From JACOUT01 sp964580865 (lineage in GTDB: Bacteria; Myxococcota; UBA727; VGSZ01), in assembly GCA_964580865.1 (NCBI GenBank), contig CAZONM010000070.1:1-18341 (forward strand): a stretch of 18,341 nt of DNA, given 5' to 3'. The position numbers were made by a program, and so were the translations under genes. The notes below the pieces were generated by a model. That model was not told the DNA's origin. It saw only the letters and a list, made by a program, of their open reading frames with translations, and did no database searches. This document shows, piece by piece, positions 7,100 to 14,912 of the stretch. The number at the start of each line of letters is the position of its first letter. Positions within the stretch are counted from its first letter, which is position 1.

Positions 7100-8596
7100 A
7101 TGAAGACCATCCGCACTCGCCGCCCCTTCGTCGCTCACCGCCGCGCGCGCCTGGCCGCGCTCGCGCTCGCCGCCGGGCTCGCGGGCTCGAGCTTTGCCAC
7201 TGCCGCCCACGCCGACAAGCCCACGGGCTGGGGCGTGGTGGGCGATCCCGGGCAGGCCGCCGCGCAGGGCGACGCGCTGCGCGCGAACCGGATGGACGAG
7301 GCCACGCTGGCCGCGTTTCGGCAGGCGATCTCGTCCGTGGTCAACATGCCGAACGACGGCGAGCTGCAGGCGCGCGCGGGCCGCCTCGGGCTCAATGTGC
7401 TGAACGTCCTGTGGGAAGACACGGGGCGCTTCGCCGGCTCGTCCGTGGGCCCCAACATCTCCGACGTCACGCTGCAGGTGCGGGAGCCGGTGGGCGGCGG
7501 CACGCGCACGCACCTCTTGCCCGTGATCCGCTTCCCCAACTTCAGCGACAAGACCGCCGACGTGCCCGCCGACAAGCTGTGGATCAAGGTCGGCAACCAG
7601 CACAAGGGCGCGCAGGTGGTGACGGTGCCGCTCACCGAGGTGCTCGCCAACCTGCGCGAGTACCTCACCGATCCCGACAGCGTGCTCGGCGACGGCAACC
7701 TGCTCGCCAAGCGCGACTCGCACTTCCTGGTGAGCGCGCAGCACGTCTTCGTGCCCATCCCCAAGGCGGGCAAGGCCGAGTTCAACCCCGTGATCTTCAA
7801 CTACCAGTCGCAGCCGCAGAACCCCGCGGTGCTGACGCTGTTGTGCACGCGCCAGGGCACGTCCGTGGCCGTGATCGAGAACAGCGGCGGCGATCAGAGC
7901 TTCCAGGGCTGGGGCCAGCAGCTCTTCCACAACAACCAAGGCCAGAAGACCACGTTCACCGCCGAGCGGAAGAGCGACGTCAAGGCGCGCATCGAGGCGG
8001 GCAAGGCCCAGGCACAAGACGTGGGTGCCCTCGACGAGGGCGCTGACATGCTGCTCATCGTGCAGGTGCCGCTCAAGTTCAAGGAGCCCGACCATCGGGG
8101 CTACGGCGCCGGCGGCGGCATGGCCGACGGGATGATGCCGATGGCTGTGGCCGAGTCGGCCGCCCCCGCCGACGAGCCCGCCACCGCCGAGCGCCGCTCC
8201 GCGCGCTCCGACGTGGAGAGCGCCGTCATCGGTCATGGCGAGGACCTGGGCCCCGTGGTGGAGGGCAACAAGCTCAAGCTCGAGCGCGACGATCGCTTCC
8301 CCGTGCGCGTCACCGTGCAGTTCTACAAGGCCACGTCCAACGGCGTGGTGTCCGACGCCGACCTCGACGACGCCAAGCAGCAGATCGACAAGGTGTATGC
8401 GCGCGGCGACTACGTGGGCTCGCTGGTGGTGCCCGAGGGCAGCCGCCATCGGCCGACGGACTGGTACCTGGGCAAGACGCCGCTCACCGAGGTCAAGCCG
8501 AGCGGCGAGCGGGTGCCCCCCGAGGGCGCCACCCCCGACGACCAGGGCTTCTGGCAGCGGCTGAAGTCGTGGCTGTTCGACAGCCCGAAGAGGTAG
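7100..8596 (+). CDS. Exported hypothetical protein, 498 aa
   Basis: No named family is recognised. ATG at 7100 is set by GGGAG 6 bases upstream and by the signal peptide it creates. The N-terminus is very basic (Arg5, Arg7-Arg8, Arg14-Arg15, Arg17), then a hydrophobic core (LAALALAAGLAGS), with likely cleavage after AHA at residue 38. TRRPFV at 6-11 resembles a twin-arginine motif, so Tat export is possible. The mature part is mixed alpha/beta, with segments such as HFLVSAQHVFVPIPKAG and NPVIFNYQSQ, a Gly/Met-rich loop (GYGAGGGMADGMMPM, about 334-348) and an Ala/Pro/Glu linker. A second domain has VRVTVQFYKATSNGVVSDADL and ends FWQRLKSWLFD. A periplasmic or surface location is inferred. It is followed at 120 bp by the metzincin-like gene. 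Confidence 0.85.
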   Translation: MKTIRTRRPFVAHRRARLAALALAAGLAGSSFATAAHADKPTGWGVVGDPGQAAAQGDALRANRMDEATLAAFRQAISSVVNMPNDGELQARAGRLGLNVLNVLWEDTGRFAGSSVGPNISDVTLQVREPVGGGTRTHLLPVIRFPNFSDKTADVPADKLWIKVGNQHKGAQVVTVPLTEVLANLREYLTDPDSVLGDGNLLAKRDSHFLVSAQHVFVPIPKAGKAEFNPVIFNYQSQPQNPAVLTLLCTRQGTSVAVIENSGGDQSFQGWGQQLFHNNQGQKTTFTAERKSDVKARIEAGKAQAQDVGALDEGADMLLIVQVPLKFKEPDHRGYGAGGGMADGMMPMAVAESAAPADEPATAERRSARSDVESAVIGHGEDLGPVVEGNKLKLERDDRFPVRVTVQFYKATSNGVVSDADLDDAKQQIDKVYARGDYVGSLVVPEGSRHRPTDWYLGKTPLTEVKPSGERVPPEGATPDDQGFWQRLKSWLFDSPKR

Positions 8597-8716
8597 GCGG
8601 CGGTGCGCGCGGCTTCGTAGCCATCCCCCTTTCGTCGACGTCGGGCGAGCGGTCGAGCCTCAAGGGTCACGGTGCGCGGATACGGTGAGTGCGACTCCAA
8701 GGTGTGGGGTGGTCGC

Positions 8717-10378
8717 ATGGCATCGTCGCTCCTGCTCGCGTCGCTCATCGAAGTCCTGGCCGCCGCGATCTCGCCCGCCGAGGCGGGTGTGCTGGCGCAG
8801 CAGCACGGCAGGCCGATGCCCGCCGTGGTGCCCCTCGAGGAGCCCGTGTACGCGAGCATCGCGTACGGCGCGGGCGACGCGCCGTTCCCCATCTTCATGA
8901 ACCGCCACGGCGGCCAGTACGAGTGCGGCGACAACGACTCGCGCACCAACAGCTCGACCATCGCGTGCAGCGGCGGCAGCGGCAGCGTGGGCGCGTGGCC
9001 AGGCTCCGACGCCGAGTGGGCGAGCTTCATGGACTGCGCCGTCGACCTGTTCGCGCGCTTCAACATCTTGGTCACCGACGTAGAGCCCTCGAGCGGCGAC
9101 TACGTGGAGGCGGTGATCGGCGGGCGCCCGGGCGATGTGGGCATGCCGAGCGGCGTGGGCGGCGTGGCGCCGTATCAGTGCGGCGTCATCCCGCGCGGCA
9201 TCGTCTACGCGTTCGCCGACGTCTACTACGGGGGTGGAAACTGGTGGCGCGATGTCTGCGAGACCGCGGGGCAGGAGGTGGTGCACGCCTTCGGCCTCGA
9301 TCACGAGTACCTGTGCGAAGACCCCATGACGTACCTGTACGGTTGCGGAGAGAAGCGCTTCCAAGACACCGACGCCCAGTGCGGCGAGTACTCGCCGCGC
9401 CAGTGTGACTGCACCGGGCCCACGCAGAACAGCGTGCAGGAGATGCTCGACCTGTTCGGCCCCTCGGGCCCGCCCGTCGATGACCCCACGCCGCCCACCG
9501 TGACCTTGGTGAGCCCCGTCGCCAACGCCGTGCTCGCGGCCAACACCGAGATCACGGTGGTGGCCGACGCCGCCGACGACGTGGACCTGCGCAACGTGGT
9601 GCTCGAGTGGGACTTCAACGACAGCACCATGGCGTGCCCGGGCAGCGGCGAGCACTACTCGTGCACCGCGAGCGGCACGCGCCACACGTGGACCATCAAT
9701 GTGGGCGAGGGCTCGCGCACCTTCCGCGTCCGCGCCACCGACGTGGGCAACAACGCGGTGGCCACGCCCGATCGCACCATCTCGCTGGTCGAGGGCGGCA
9801 GCGGCGACACGGCGCCCCCCACGGTGACGGTCGTGAGCCCCGCGCCCGGGGCGCGCCTGCCGGCCAACCAGGACGTGGAGATCGTGGCCACCGTCACCGA
9901 TGACGTGGCGGTGGGCAGCGTCGGGCTCTACTGGGAGAAGAGCGGCGAGACCTACGCGTGCCCCGTGCAGGGCGAGTACGTCACCTGCGCCGTGTCGGGA
10001 TCGCGCTACACGTGGTCGTTGGTGGTGAGCAGCGGCGCGCGCGCCTTCCACGTCACGGCCACCGACACCTCGGGCAACAGCGCCAGCTCGCCGAACCAGA
10101 GCATCGAGCTGGTGGAGGGCGGCGGCGGCGACGGTGACGGGGGCGACGGTGACGGAGGCGGCGGTGGCGACGGTGGTGACGGCGAGGGCGGTGACGACGG
10201 CTCCGACGACGGCGAGGACGATCTCGGCACCGCGCCCGAGCGCGGGCGCGTCATCAACGTCAACGGTGGCTGCGCGTGCGCACAGCCGTCCACGCGCGGC
10301 GGCGCCGCGCTGCTCGGCGCGCTCGTGCTCCTCGTGATGCGGCGGCGCGTCGGCCGCGGCGAGCGATCGCGGACCTGA
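8717..10378 (+). CDS. MYXO-CTERM metzincin-like protein with two Ig-like domains
   Basis: A 553-residue secreted protein. ATG at 8717 follows GGGGTGG and starts a signal peptide (MASSLLLASLIEVLAAA, cut near AEA); a GTG at 8702 would add one Arg and is possible. The N-terminal domain (about 24-250) is Cys-rich with QEVVHAFGLDHE at 186-197, then DPMTYL as a metzincin Met-turn. This matches HExxHxxGxxH except that Gln186 replaces the first His. Two related Ig-like domains follow (about 259-355 and 367-465), each with two Cys, an SG.R.TW segment and an ATDxxGN ending. A Gly/Asp linker leads to GGCACAQ (Cys519, Cys521), a hydrophobic helix and RRR, the MYXO-CTERM signal used by myxosortase. From memory it resembles the myxosortase-dependent MXAN_2677/2678 metalloprotease family. 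Activity is uncertain because of the Gln. Confidence 0.9.
   Translation: MASSLLLASLIEVLAAAISPAEAGVLAQQHGRPMPAVVPLEEPVYASIAYGAGDAPFPIFMNRHGGQYECGDNDSRTNSSTIACSGGSGSVGAWPGSDAEWASFMDCAVDLFARFNILVTDVEPSSGDYVEAVIGGRPGDVGMPSGVGGVAPYQCGVIPRGIVYAFADVYYGGGNWWRDVCETAGQEVVHAFGLDHEYLCEDPMTYLYGCGEKRFQDTDAQCGEYSPRQCDCTGPTQNSVQEMLDLFGPSGPPVDDPTPPTVTLVSPVANAVLAANTEITVVADAADDVDLRNVVLEWDFNDSTMACPGSGEHYSCTASGTRHTWTINVGEGSRTFRVRATDVGNNAVATPDRTISLVEGGSGDTAPPTVTVVSPAPGARLPANQDVEIVATVTDDVAVGSVGLYWEKSGETYACPVQGEYVTCAVSGSRYTWSLVVSSGARAFHVTATDTSGNSASSPNQSIELVEGGGGDGDGGDGDGGGGGDGGDGEGGDDGSDDGEDDLGTAPERGRVINVNGGCACAQPSTRGGAALLGALVLLVMRRRVGRGERSRT
10115..10232 (+). repeat. Gly/Asp-coding degenerate GGN-GAN repeat
   Basis: Imperfect units of GGCGACGGTGAC type encode a low-complexity Gly/Asp/Glu linker between the second Ig-like domain and the MYXO-CTERM signal. 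It probably spans the cell wall or acts as a flexible, acidic and perhaps cation-binding spacer. Such tracts can vary in length between strains. Confidence 0.75.
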
Positions 10379-10415
10379 GCGCGTCGTTGGCTACGGCGCA
10401 CCGGCCCACAACGCG

Positions 10416-10424
10416 GTAGGGTCG
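10416..10424 (+). promoter_or_regulatory. Candidate -10 element, GTAGGGT
   Basis: TAGGGT at 10417-10422 lies 19 bp before the GTG start at 10442 and precedes the G-rich ribosome binding site. No -35 at 17 bp spacing was seen. It is supported only by resemblance to TAnnnT elements ahead of other genes here. Confidence 0.25.
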
Positions 10425-10441
10425 CGCGGCGGGGGGGCGCC

Positions 10442-10873
10442 GTGTTTCGATCCATCACCGACATCGAGCACGGGCTCGTGATCGGGCTGTTCTCGGGCGA
10501 CCACAACAGCGACGATGACTACCAGCGCTACGTCGACTCGCTGGTGGCGGCCATCGGGGCGCTCGGGTCCCGGCCTGGCATCGGTGCCCTGATCGTGGAG
10601 CGCGGCAACCCGATCCCGAACGCCCAATGGCGCAAGCGCATCGCCGACGCCACCGGCGACCTCGGCAGCGCCGACACGCTCTTCATCCTGTGCAGCGCCG
10701 ATCCGATCATTCGCGGCGTGTCCACGGCGATCACCTGGCTGCGGCCGCCGAAGTACGAGCTGCAGGTGGTGCGGTCCACCGAGGCGCTGCTCGAGCTGGT
10801 CCGCGCGCGCCGCCCGCTGGCTGCGGCGCGCGCTACCGAGATCGTGCGCGACCTGCAGCGCGCCCCAGGCTGA
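10442..10873 (+). CDS. STAS/SpoIIAA-like domain protein, 143 aa
   Basis: A single-domain soluble protein. GTG at 10442 follows a G-run (about 10430-10437) that can act as ribosome binding site. The layout matches the SpoIIAA-like STAS pattern seen in many myxobacterial proteins. An opening strand (GLVIGLFSGDHNSDDDYQRY) leads into a helix, then the strand ALIVERGNPIPNAQWRKRIA into a long helix. A further strand (TLFILCSADPIIRGVSTAITWL) leads to a final strand and helix (ELQVVRSTEALLELV). STAS domains usually act as anti-sigma antagonists or regulatory binding modules, but no phosphoacceptor Ser can be assigned with confidence. It stands alone between a secreted protein and a large modular protein, without a visible kinase or sigma factor beside it. 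The fold call is from sequence pattern; the function is unknown. Confidence 0.8.
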   Translation: MFRSITDIEHGLVIGLFSGDHNSDDDYQRYVDSLVAAIGALGSRPGIGALIVERGNPIPNAQWRKRIADATGDLGSADTLFILCSADPIIRGVSTAITWLRPPKYELQVVRSTEALLELVRARRPLAAARATEIVRDLQRAPG

Positions 10874-10964
10874 AGCCGCCCGCGCACGCACGGGTGAAGG
10901 CCATCACACACCGGCGCACACCCGCCGACATCTCCGGCCGATACGCGTCCCCGGGAGGCACGCC

Positions 10965-12887
10965 ATGCCCACGCTCACCACGACCCAGCTCTCGGCCATC
11001 GAACGACTCTCGCGCCTGCTGCAAGCCGGGCCGCTCGATGACCGCCAGCTCACCGAGGCCGTGCGGCTCGCCGCCGACGGCGGCGAGGTCGGCGCGTCGC
11101 TGCTGCGCACGGCCCTGCAGCGCGACGCCTTCGAGCACGGGCGGCCAGGGGGCGCCGGCGTCACCCAGGGCTCGGGCTCGACGCAGGGCTCGGGCGCGTC
11201 GCCCGGTCCCGTGCAAGGCGGCGGCTCGGGCAGCGTCGACCCCGGGCAGGGCGGTGGGTGCCACGGCTGCGCCGACGTCACGCCACCGCAGACGCCATCG
11301 GCGCAGGTGTTCTTGGGCGCCTTCGCCGACCCGCAGGTGCCGGCGCGCGGCAGAGACCCGCTGGTGCTGCGCCTCGCGCGCCTCGAGAGCGACGCCAGCG
11401 TGTACCTGATCAACCGCCGGGCCGAGCTTGGCGCCGACAAGGCGGACCAGGCGCGCTGGATCAAGGTGCCATGGGACGGCAAGCTCGACGCCGAAGGGCG
11501 CGCCAACGTGGTGCTGTCCGACGCCGAGGCGGCGCGCCTCGGCATCTGCGGCGGCGACGTGCTCGAGCTCTTCCAGGTGGACCAGGCGGGCAACGTCTCG
11601 GGCTCCGACTGGGTGGCCATCAACGAGCGCGCGCCGGGAGCGCGCATCAACAGCCCGCTCGGCGCCGGCCCCACCAGCTGGGTCGGCGTGCAGAGCGGCG
11701 AGGCGCGCGCGCAGTTCATCACCGAGGCCGACGGCACGCCGCCCGCCGCCGACGGCGCGGCGCTGTGCCAGCGCCTGTCGAGGTCGAACGATCGCTGGGA
11801 GCTCGTGCTCACGCCGAAGAAGGGCAAGCTCGCCCTCGAGCCCTTCAGCAAGGTCGTCGTCGACAAGCCGCCCTTCGACAGCGGTCACTACACGCAAGAC
11901 GTGCGGCGCGACGGCAGCTTCGAGCTGAAGACGTGGGACGCGGGCCCACAGGACGCCGTGGTGCTGCGCGTCTTCGATCACTCGACGCCGTGGAGCATGG
12001 GCCAGGGCGCCAAGCCGAGCGAGCGCCGCGTGGTGCTGGCGGCCGGCGGCGGCGACGCCGTCGTCGTCGACAACCCGGCGGCGGGCACGCAGAAGAAGCT
12101 CGAGGCGTCGCTGTCGCGCATCACGCTGTCGAAGGGCGAGCTCAAGGGCGCGCCGGGGGCGGCCACCCCGGGCAGCATCGTGCTCGTCATCAACCAGTCC
12201 ACGGGCAAGAAGACCACTACGGCGGTGGGGCCCGACGGCAGCTTCGCGCGCACGCTGGCGGCCAACGTCGGCGACAAGCTCTCGATCCAGCTCTTGCACG
12301 CCTTCGACGAGCCCGCGCTGCGCGTGGACCTCGGCGTGCACACCGTGGGCTGCGACGCTGCTGCGCTGGCGGCATGCACGCCGCCCGTGGGCGGCAACGC
12401 CGCGCCCGACCGCCTGCAGGTGGCGGTGGAGCGCTGCGAGCTCGGCTTCTCGACGTACGACTGGAACACGGGTAACTACGCCACGCTGGCGGCCAAGACC
12501 GATTGGAGCGGGCGCGTCGACTCGGTGTTCACGCTCGATCCGGGGAGCAACGAGGTGGTGGTGACCGTGGCCGTGGGCGTCGGCGGCGGGCTGCGCGACA
12601 GCAAGCTCGGCGACCTCAAGCACACGCAGGCGGCCTTCGGCGGCGTGGGCCGCTCGAGCTGGACCAACAACAACCCCACGCCCACGGCGTTCCGCCAGGA
12701 GATCGCGCGGCGCGGCAAGGGCGGCTCGTGGCCCGTGCGCTTCCAGACCGTCGACGGCCACGTGTTCGCGCGCGGCAACCTGAAGATCGACAGCGTGATC
12801 CGCGCGCACAGCACCGGCTCGTCGCAGAAGGACCACCCCGTGTGGACGGCGGCGCTCGAGCCCGGGTCGCTCGTCGCGGTGCCGTAG
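10965..12887 (+). CDS. Large modular hypothetical protein with beta-sandwich-like repeats, 640 aa
   Basis: ATG at 10965 follows a strong GGGAGG (spacing 7). There is no signal peptide or membrane helix. Residues 1-58 are helical (LSAIERLSRLLQAGPLDDRQ; AADGGEVGASLLRTAL). Residues 60-100 are a Gly/Ser/Gln linker ending in CHGC. The rest looks like repeated beta units with a common ending: GGDVLELFQVDQAGN (196-210), DGSFELKTWDAG...AVVLRVFDHS (316-340) and DGSFARTLAANVGDKLSIQL (424-443). The last resembles bacterial Ig-like repeats of the DGSFxxxLxAxxGDxLxL type. The C-terminal 150 residues (from about 484) are a different domain with VTVAVGVGGG, TNNNPTPTAF and SWPVRFQTVDG. Cys residues lie at 99, 102, 195, 268, 463, 471 and 491. 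Such modules are usually extracellular, so absence of a signal peptide is odd. No enzyme motif is seen. Confidence 0.85.
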   Translation: MPTLTTTQLSAIERLSRLLQAGPLDDRQLTEAVRLAADGGEVGASLLRTALQRDAFEHGRPGGAGVTQGSGSTQGSGASPGPVQGGGSGSVDPGQGGGCHGCADVTPPQTPSAQVFLGAFADPQVPARGRDPLVLRLARLESDASVYLINRRAELGADKADQARWIKVPWDGKLDAEGRANVVLSDAEAARLGICGGDVLELFQVDQAGNVSGSDWVAINERAPGARINSPLGAGPTSWVGVQSGEARAQFITEADGTPPAADGAALCQRLSRSNDRWELVLTPKKGKLALEPFSKVVVDKPPFDSGHYTQDVRRDGSFELKTWDAGPQDAVVLRVFDHSTPWSMGQGAKPSERRVVLAAGGGDAVVVDNPAAGTQKKLEASLSRITLSKGELKGAPGAATPGSIVLVINQSTGKKTTTAVGPDGSFARTLAANVGDKLSIQLLHAFDEPALRVDLGVHTVGCDAAALAACTPPVGGNAAPDRLQVAVERCELGFSTYDWNTGNYATLAAKTDWSGRVDSVFTLDPGSNEVVVTVAVGVGGGLRDSKLGDLKHTQAAFGGVGRSSWTNNNPTPTAFRQEIARRGKGGSWPVRFQTVDGHVFARGNLKIDSVIRAHSTGSSQKDHPVWTAALEPGSLVAVP

Positions 12888-12899
12888 CGAACGGCTACG
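12883..12899. terminator. Small hairpin holding both convergent stop codons
   Basis: CGTAGC (12883-12888), loop GAACG, GCTACG (12894-12899) is a perfect 6-bp inverted repeat. The TAG of the plus-strand gene lies in the left arm and the TAG of the minus-strand gene in the right arm. The 7-bp gap leaves no space for a conventional terminator. The stem is short, so a termination role is uncertain. Confidence 0.35.
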
Positions 12900-13587
12900 A
12901 CGCCACGCCGCCCACGAGCGCGCCCACCAGCGCGGTCAGCGCCATCGCGAGCGCGCCCATGACCCCGACGCGCACCGCTGCCCTGGCGACGGGCGCGCCG
13001 CCCAGGCGCGCGCCCACGGCGCCGAGCGACACCAGGAACGCCAGCGCGCTGCCGGCGAGCGACGGCACGAGCAGCGAGGCGGCGGCGAGCGCGGCCACCG
13101 CGAGCGGCAAGGCGCCCCCGGCGCTGAAGGCCACGGCCGACGTGAGCGCCGCCACGATGGGCCGCGCCGTCACCACCTCCGTGATGCCGAGCTCGTCGCG
13201 CGCGTGAGCGGCCAGCGCGTCCTTCGCATGCAGCTCGTCGGCCACGCGCGCCGCCAGCTCGCGCGACAGGCCGCGCGCGACGTAGATGGCGGTGAGCTCC
13301 GCCTTCTCGTGCTCGGGCTGCGCTTGCAGCTCCCGCCGCTCGCGTTCGAGGTCGGCGGCCTGCGTGTCGGCTTGCGAGCCCACGGAGACGTACTCGCTCA
13401 CCGCCATCGACATGGCGCCCGCCACCACGCCGGCGATGCCCGCCGTCATGATGGTGGCCTGGTCGGCGTCGGCGGCGGCCACGCCGATGAGCAGGCTGGC
13501 CGTCGACACGATGCCGTCGTTGGCGCCGTGCACCACGGCGCGCAGCCAGCCGATGCGATCGGTGCGGTGGGTCTCGCGGTGCGCCAC
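12895..13587 (-). CDS. VIT/CCC1 family metal (iron/manganese) transporter
   Basis: An integral membrane protein of the vacuolar iron transporter family, which moves Fe2+ or Mn2+ out of the cytoplasm. The opening HRETHRTDRIGWLRAVVHGANDGIVSTASL is the family signature; the next helix is followed by AMSMAVSEYVSVGSQADTQ. A charged cytoplasmic segment (ERERRELQAQPEHEKAELTAIY) carries the Glu-rich metal-binding region, and three further helices end the protein. I chose GTG at 13587 (VAHRETHRTDR) because it matches the usual family start and gives 230 residues. Longer in-frame starts exist at ATG 13644 and ATG 13674, without clear Shine-Dalgarno sequences. A GGAGGGGG lies in the extra stretch, but no start codon follows it at a good distance. 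It lies downstream of the mannose-1-phosphate guanylyltransferase gene and is convergent with the large modular gene. Confidence 0.9.
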   Translation of the reverse strand: MAHRETHRTDRIGWLRAVVHGANDGIVSTASLLIGVAAADADQATIMTAGIAGVVAGAMSMAVSEYVSVGSQADTQAADLERERRELQAQPEHEKAELTAIYVARGLSRELAARVADELHAKDALAAHARDELGITEVVTARPIVAALTSAVAFSAGGALPLAVAALAAASLLVPSLAGSALAFLVSLGAVGARLGGAPVARAAVRVGVMGALAMALTALVGALVGGVAS

Positions 13588-13814
13588 GCGGCGGTCGTAG
13601 GGCGGGTCCCGGAGATCCGAAAGACCCCCTCCGACCCATCCCATTCCGGTTGTCTCGCCCAGGCATCGCGCCATGCGTTGCCGGATGTCTGCAGTCGCGT
13701 CGTCGGTGTTTGGCCGTCGGGCGGCGGATCCGTCGGGCCGCGGGACACGCCCGGCGATCTGGCGTCGGAACGAGGCCGCCGGCGCCGTTGGCTGCGGGCG
13801 GTCAGGGCGACGCC
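13588..13814. other. Intergenic stretch between the two minus-strand genes
   Basis: About 230 bp (less if a longer VIT start is used) separate the guanylyltransferase stop from the transporter start. A 6-1-6 inverted repeat (13804-13816) overlaps the upstream stop codon and could form a small hairpin. No clear promoter was recognised, although this length suggests the transporter may have its own. Confidence 0.4.
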
Positions 13815-14912
13815 CTACAGCTCCGCGTCGTCGAGCGACGCCACCAACGACTTGAGCTCCTCCGCGCGCGCCGACGGCATCACCAGCGTGCGCTTGCCCG
13901 ACCGCACCACCACCAGACCTTCGACGCCGAGCAGCGCCACCAGCTCGTCGCGGTCGGCGCACCAGACCACGTTGTCGTGCGCGACGTGCGCGACCACGCG
14001 GCCGCGATGCGCGTTGGCGTGGGCGTCCTTGGGCAAGAAGGGCGCGAGCGCAGGGAAGCTGCCGACGTCGGCCCAGGAGAAGGGCGCCGTCAGGCACCGC
14101 GCGCGGTCGGTGTGCTCCATCACCGCCTTGTCGATGGAGATGGCGGGGAGCTTGGCGAACGCGCGGCGCAGCGCGGCCGCGCCGGCGCGGCCGCGCACCG
14201 CGGGCGCCAAGGCCGCAAGGTGGCCGGGGATGAAGCGGGCCAGCTCGTCGGTGATGGTGGCCGTCGACCACACGAACATGCCGCTGTTCCACAAGAAACT
14301 GCCAGCAGCCAGCATCTCTTGAGCGCGCGGCCGCGCCGGCTTTTCCACGAAGCGCGCCACCGTGTGGTGCTCGAGCGCGCTCGGCAGGTCGAGGCGCGCG
14401 CCCAGCTCGATGTAGCCGTAGCCCGTGGCCGCGTGCGTGGGCGGGATGCCGAAGGTGTAGAGGCACGGCGCGGCCGCCGCTTGCTCGATGGCGGAGCGCA
14501 GGGCGGCCTGGAAGGCAGCGACGGGATGGATGACGTGATCCGACGGCAGCACCACCATCACGGTGGCGCCGAAGCGGCGCTCGACCTCGAGCGTGGCCCA
14601 CGCGATGGCCGCGGCCGTGTCGCGCCGCTCGGGCTCGGCCAGCACGTTGCGCCGCGGCACGCCGGGGAGCGCCCTGGCCACGGCCGCGCGCAACGACGCC
14701 GACGTCACCACCAGCACGCGCTCGCGCCCCACCAGGCGCGCCACGCGCGCCACGGTCTCGGCCAGCATCACCTCATCGGACACCAGCGGCAGGAGCTGCT
14801 TGGGCCGCGCGCGCGTCGAGGCGGGCCAGAACCGCGTGCCGGCGCCGCCGGCCAGCACCACGGCTACGGCAGAGGGGCGACGCGCGCGCCTGGGCTTCGA
14901 TCGCGTCGTCAC
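13815..14912 (-). CDS. manC: Mannose-1-phosphate guanylyltransferase
   Basis: This enzyme makes GDP-mannose from mannose-1-phosphate and GTP, the donor for polysaccharide, LPS and glycan mannosylation. The 365-residue protein shows the nucleotidyltransferase signature VVLAGGAGTRFWPASTRARPKQLLPL near residues 18-43. It also has EPERRDTAAAIAWA, VLPSDHVI, GYGYIELG, RFVEKP, FLWNSGMFVW, and ADVGSF near the C-terminal part of the catalytic domain. It lacks the cupin-like isomerase domain of two-domain ManC/AlgA, so it is the short GDP-forming type. GTG at 14912 overlaps the CorA stop codon in a GTGA, implying coupled translation. GTGs at 14915 and 14918 are alternatives. The AAGAGG inside the end of corA can serve as ribosome binding site. 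The open frame continues far upstream through corA, but that part is non-coding. No other sugar gene is nearby. Confidence 0.92.
   Translation of the reverse strand: MTTRSKPRRARRPSAVAVVLAGGAGTRFWPASTRARPKQLLPLVSDEVMLAETVARVARLVGRERVLVVTSASLRAAVARALPGVPRRNVLAEPERRDTAAAIAWATLEVERRFGATVMVVLPSDHVIHPVAAFQAALRSAIEQAAAAPCLYTFGIPPTHAATGYGYIELGARLDLPSALEHHTVARFVEKPARPRAQEMLAAGSFLWNSGMFVWSTATITDELARFIPGHLAALAPAVRGRAGAAALRRAFAKLPAISIDKAVMEHTDRARCLTAPFSWADVGSFPALAPFLPKDAHANAHRGRVVAHVAHDNVVWCADRDELVALLGVEGLVVVRSGKRTLVMPSARAEELKSLVASLDDAEL

Noticed and set aside
7043..8449. 468-codon minus-strand open frame
   Set aside because: It is antisense to the exported protein with a clear signal peptide. Its product is rich in His/Gly/Ala with no recognisable motif.
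8681..8686. TACGGT as a -10 box for the metzincin-like gene
   Set aside because: No -35 at suitable distance and the match is too weak to list as a feature; mentioned only as part of the shared-motif idea.
8660..10051. 463-codon minus-strand open frame
   Set aside because: It is antisense to the metzincin-like gene, whose domains and sorting signal are clear.
10115..10232. Possible CRISPR or minisatellite
   Set aside because: The units are degenerate codon-phased Gly/Asp repeats inside a coding gene, with no spacers.
10833..12836. 667-codon minus-strand open frame
   Set aside because: It lies antisense to the 640-aa modular gene, which has a strong ribosome binding site and sensible domain pattern. 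The antisense product is compositionally biased.
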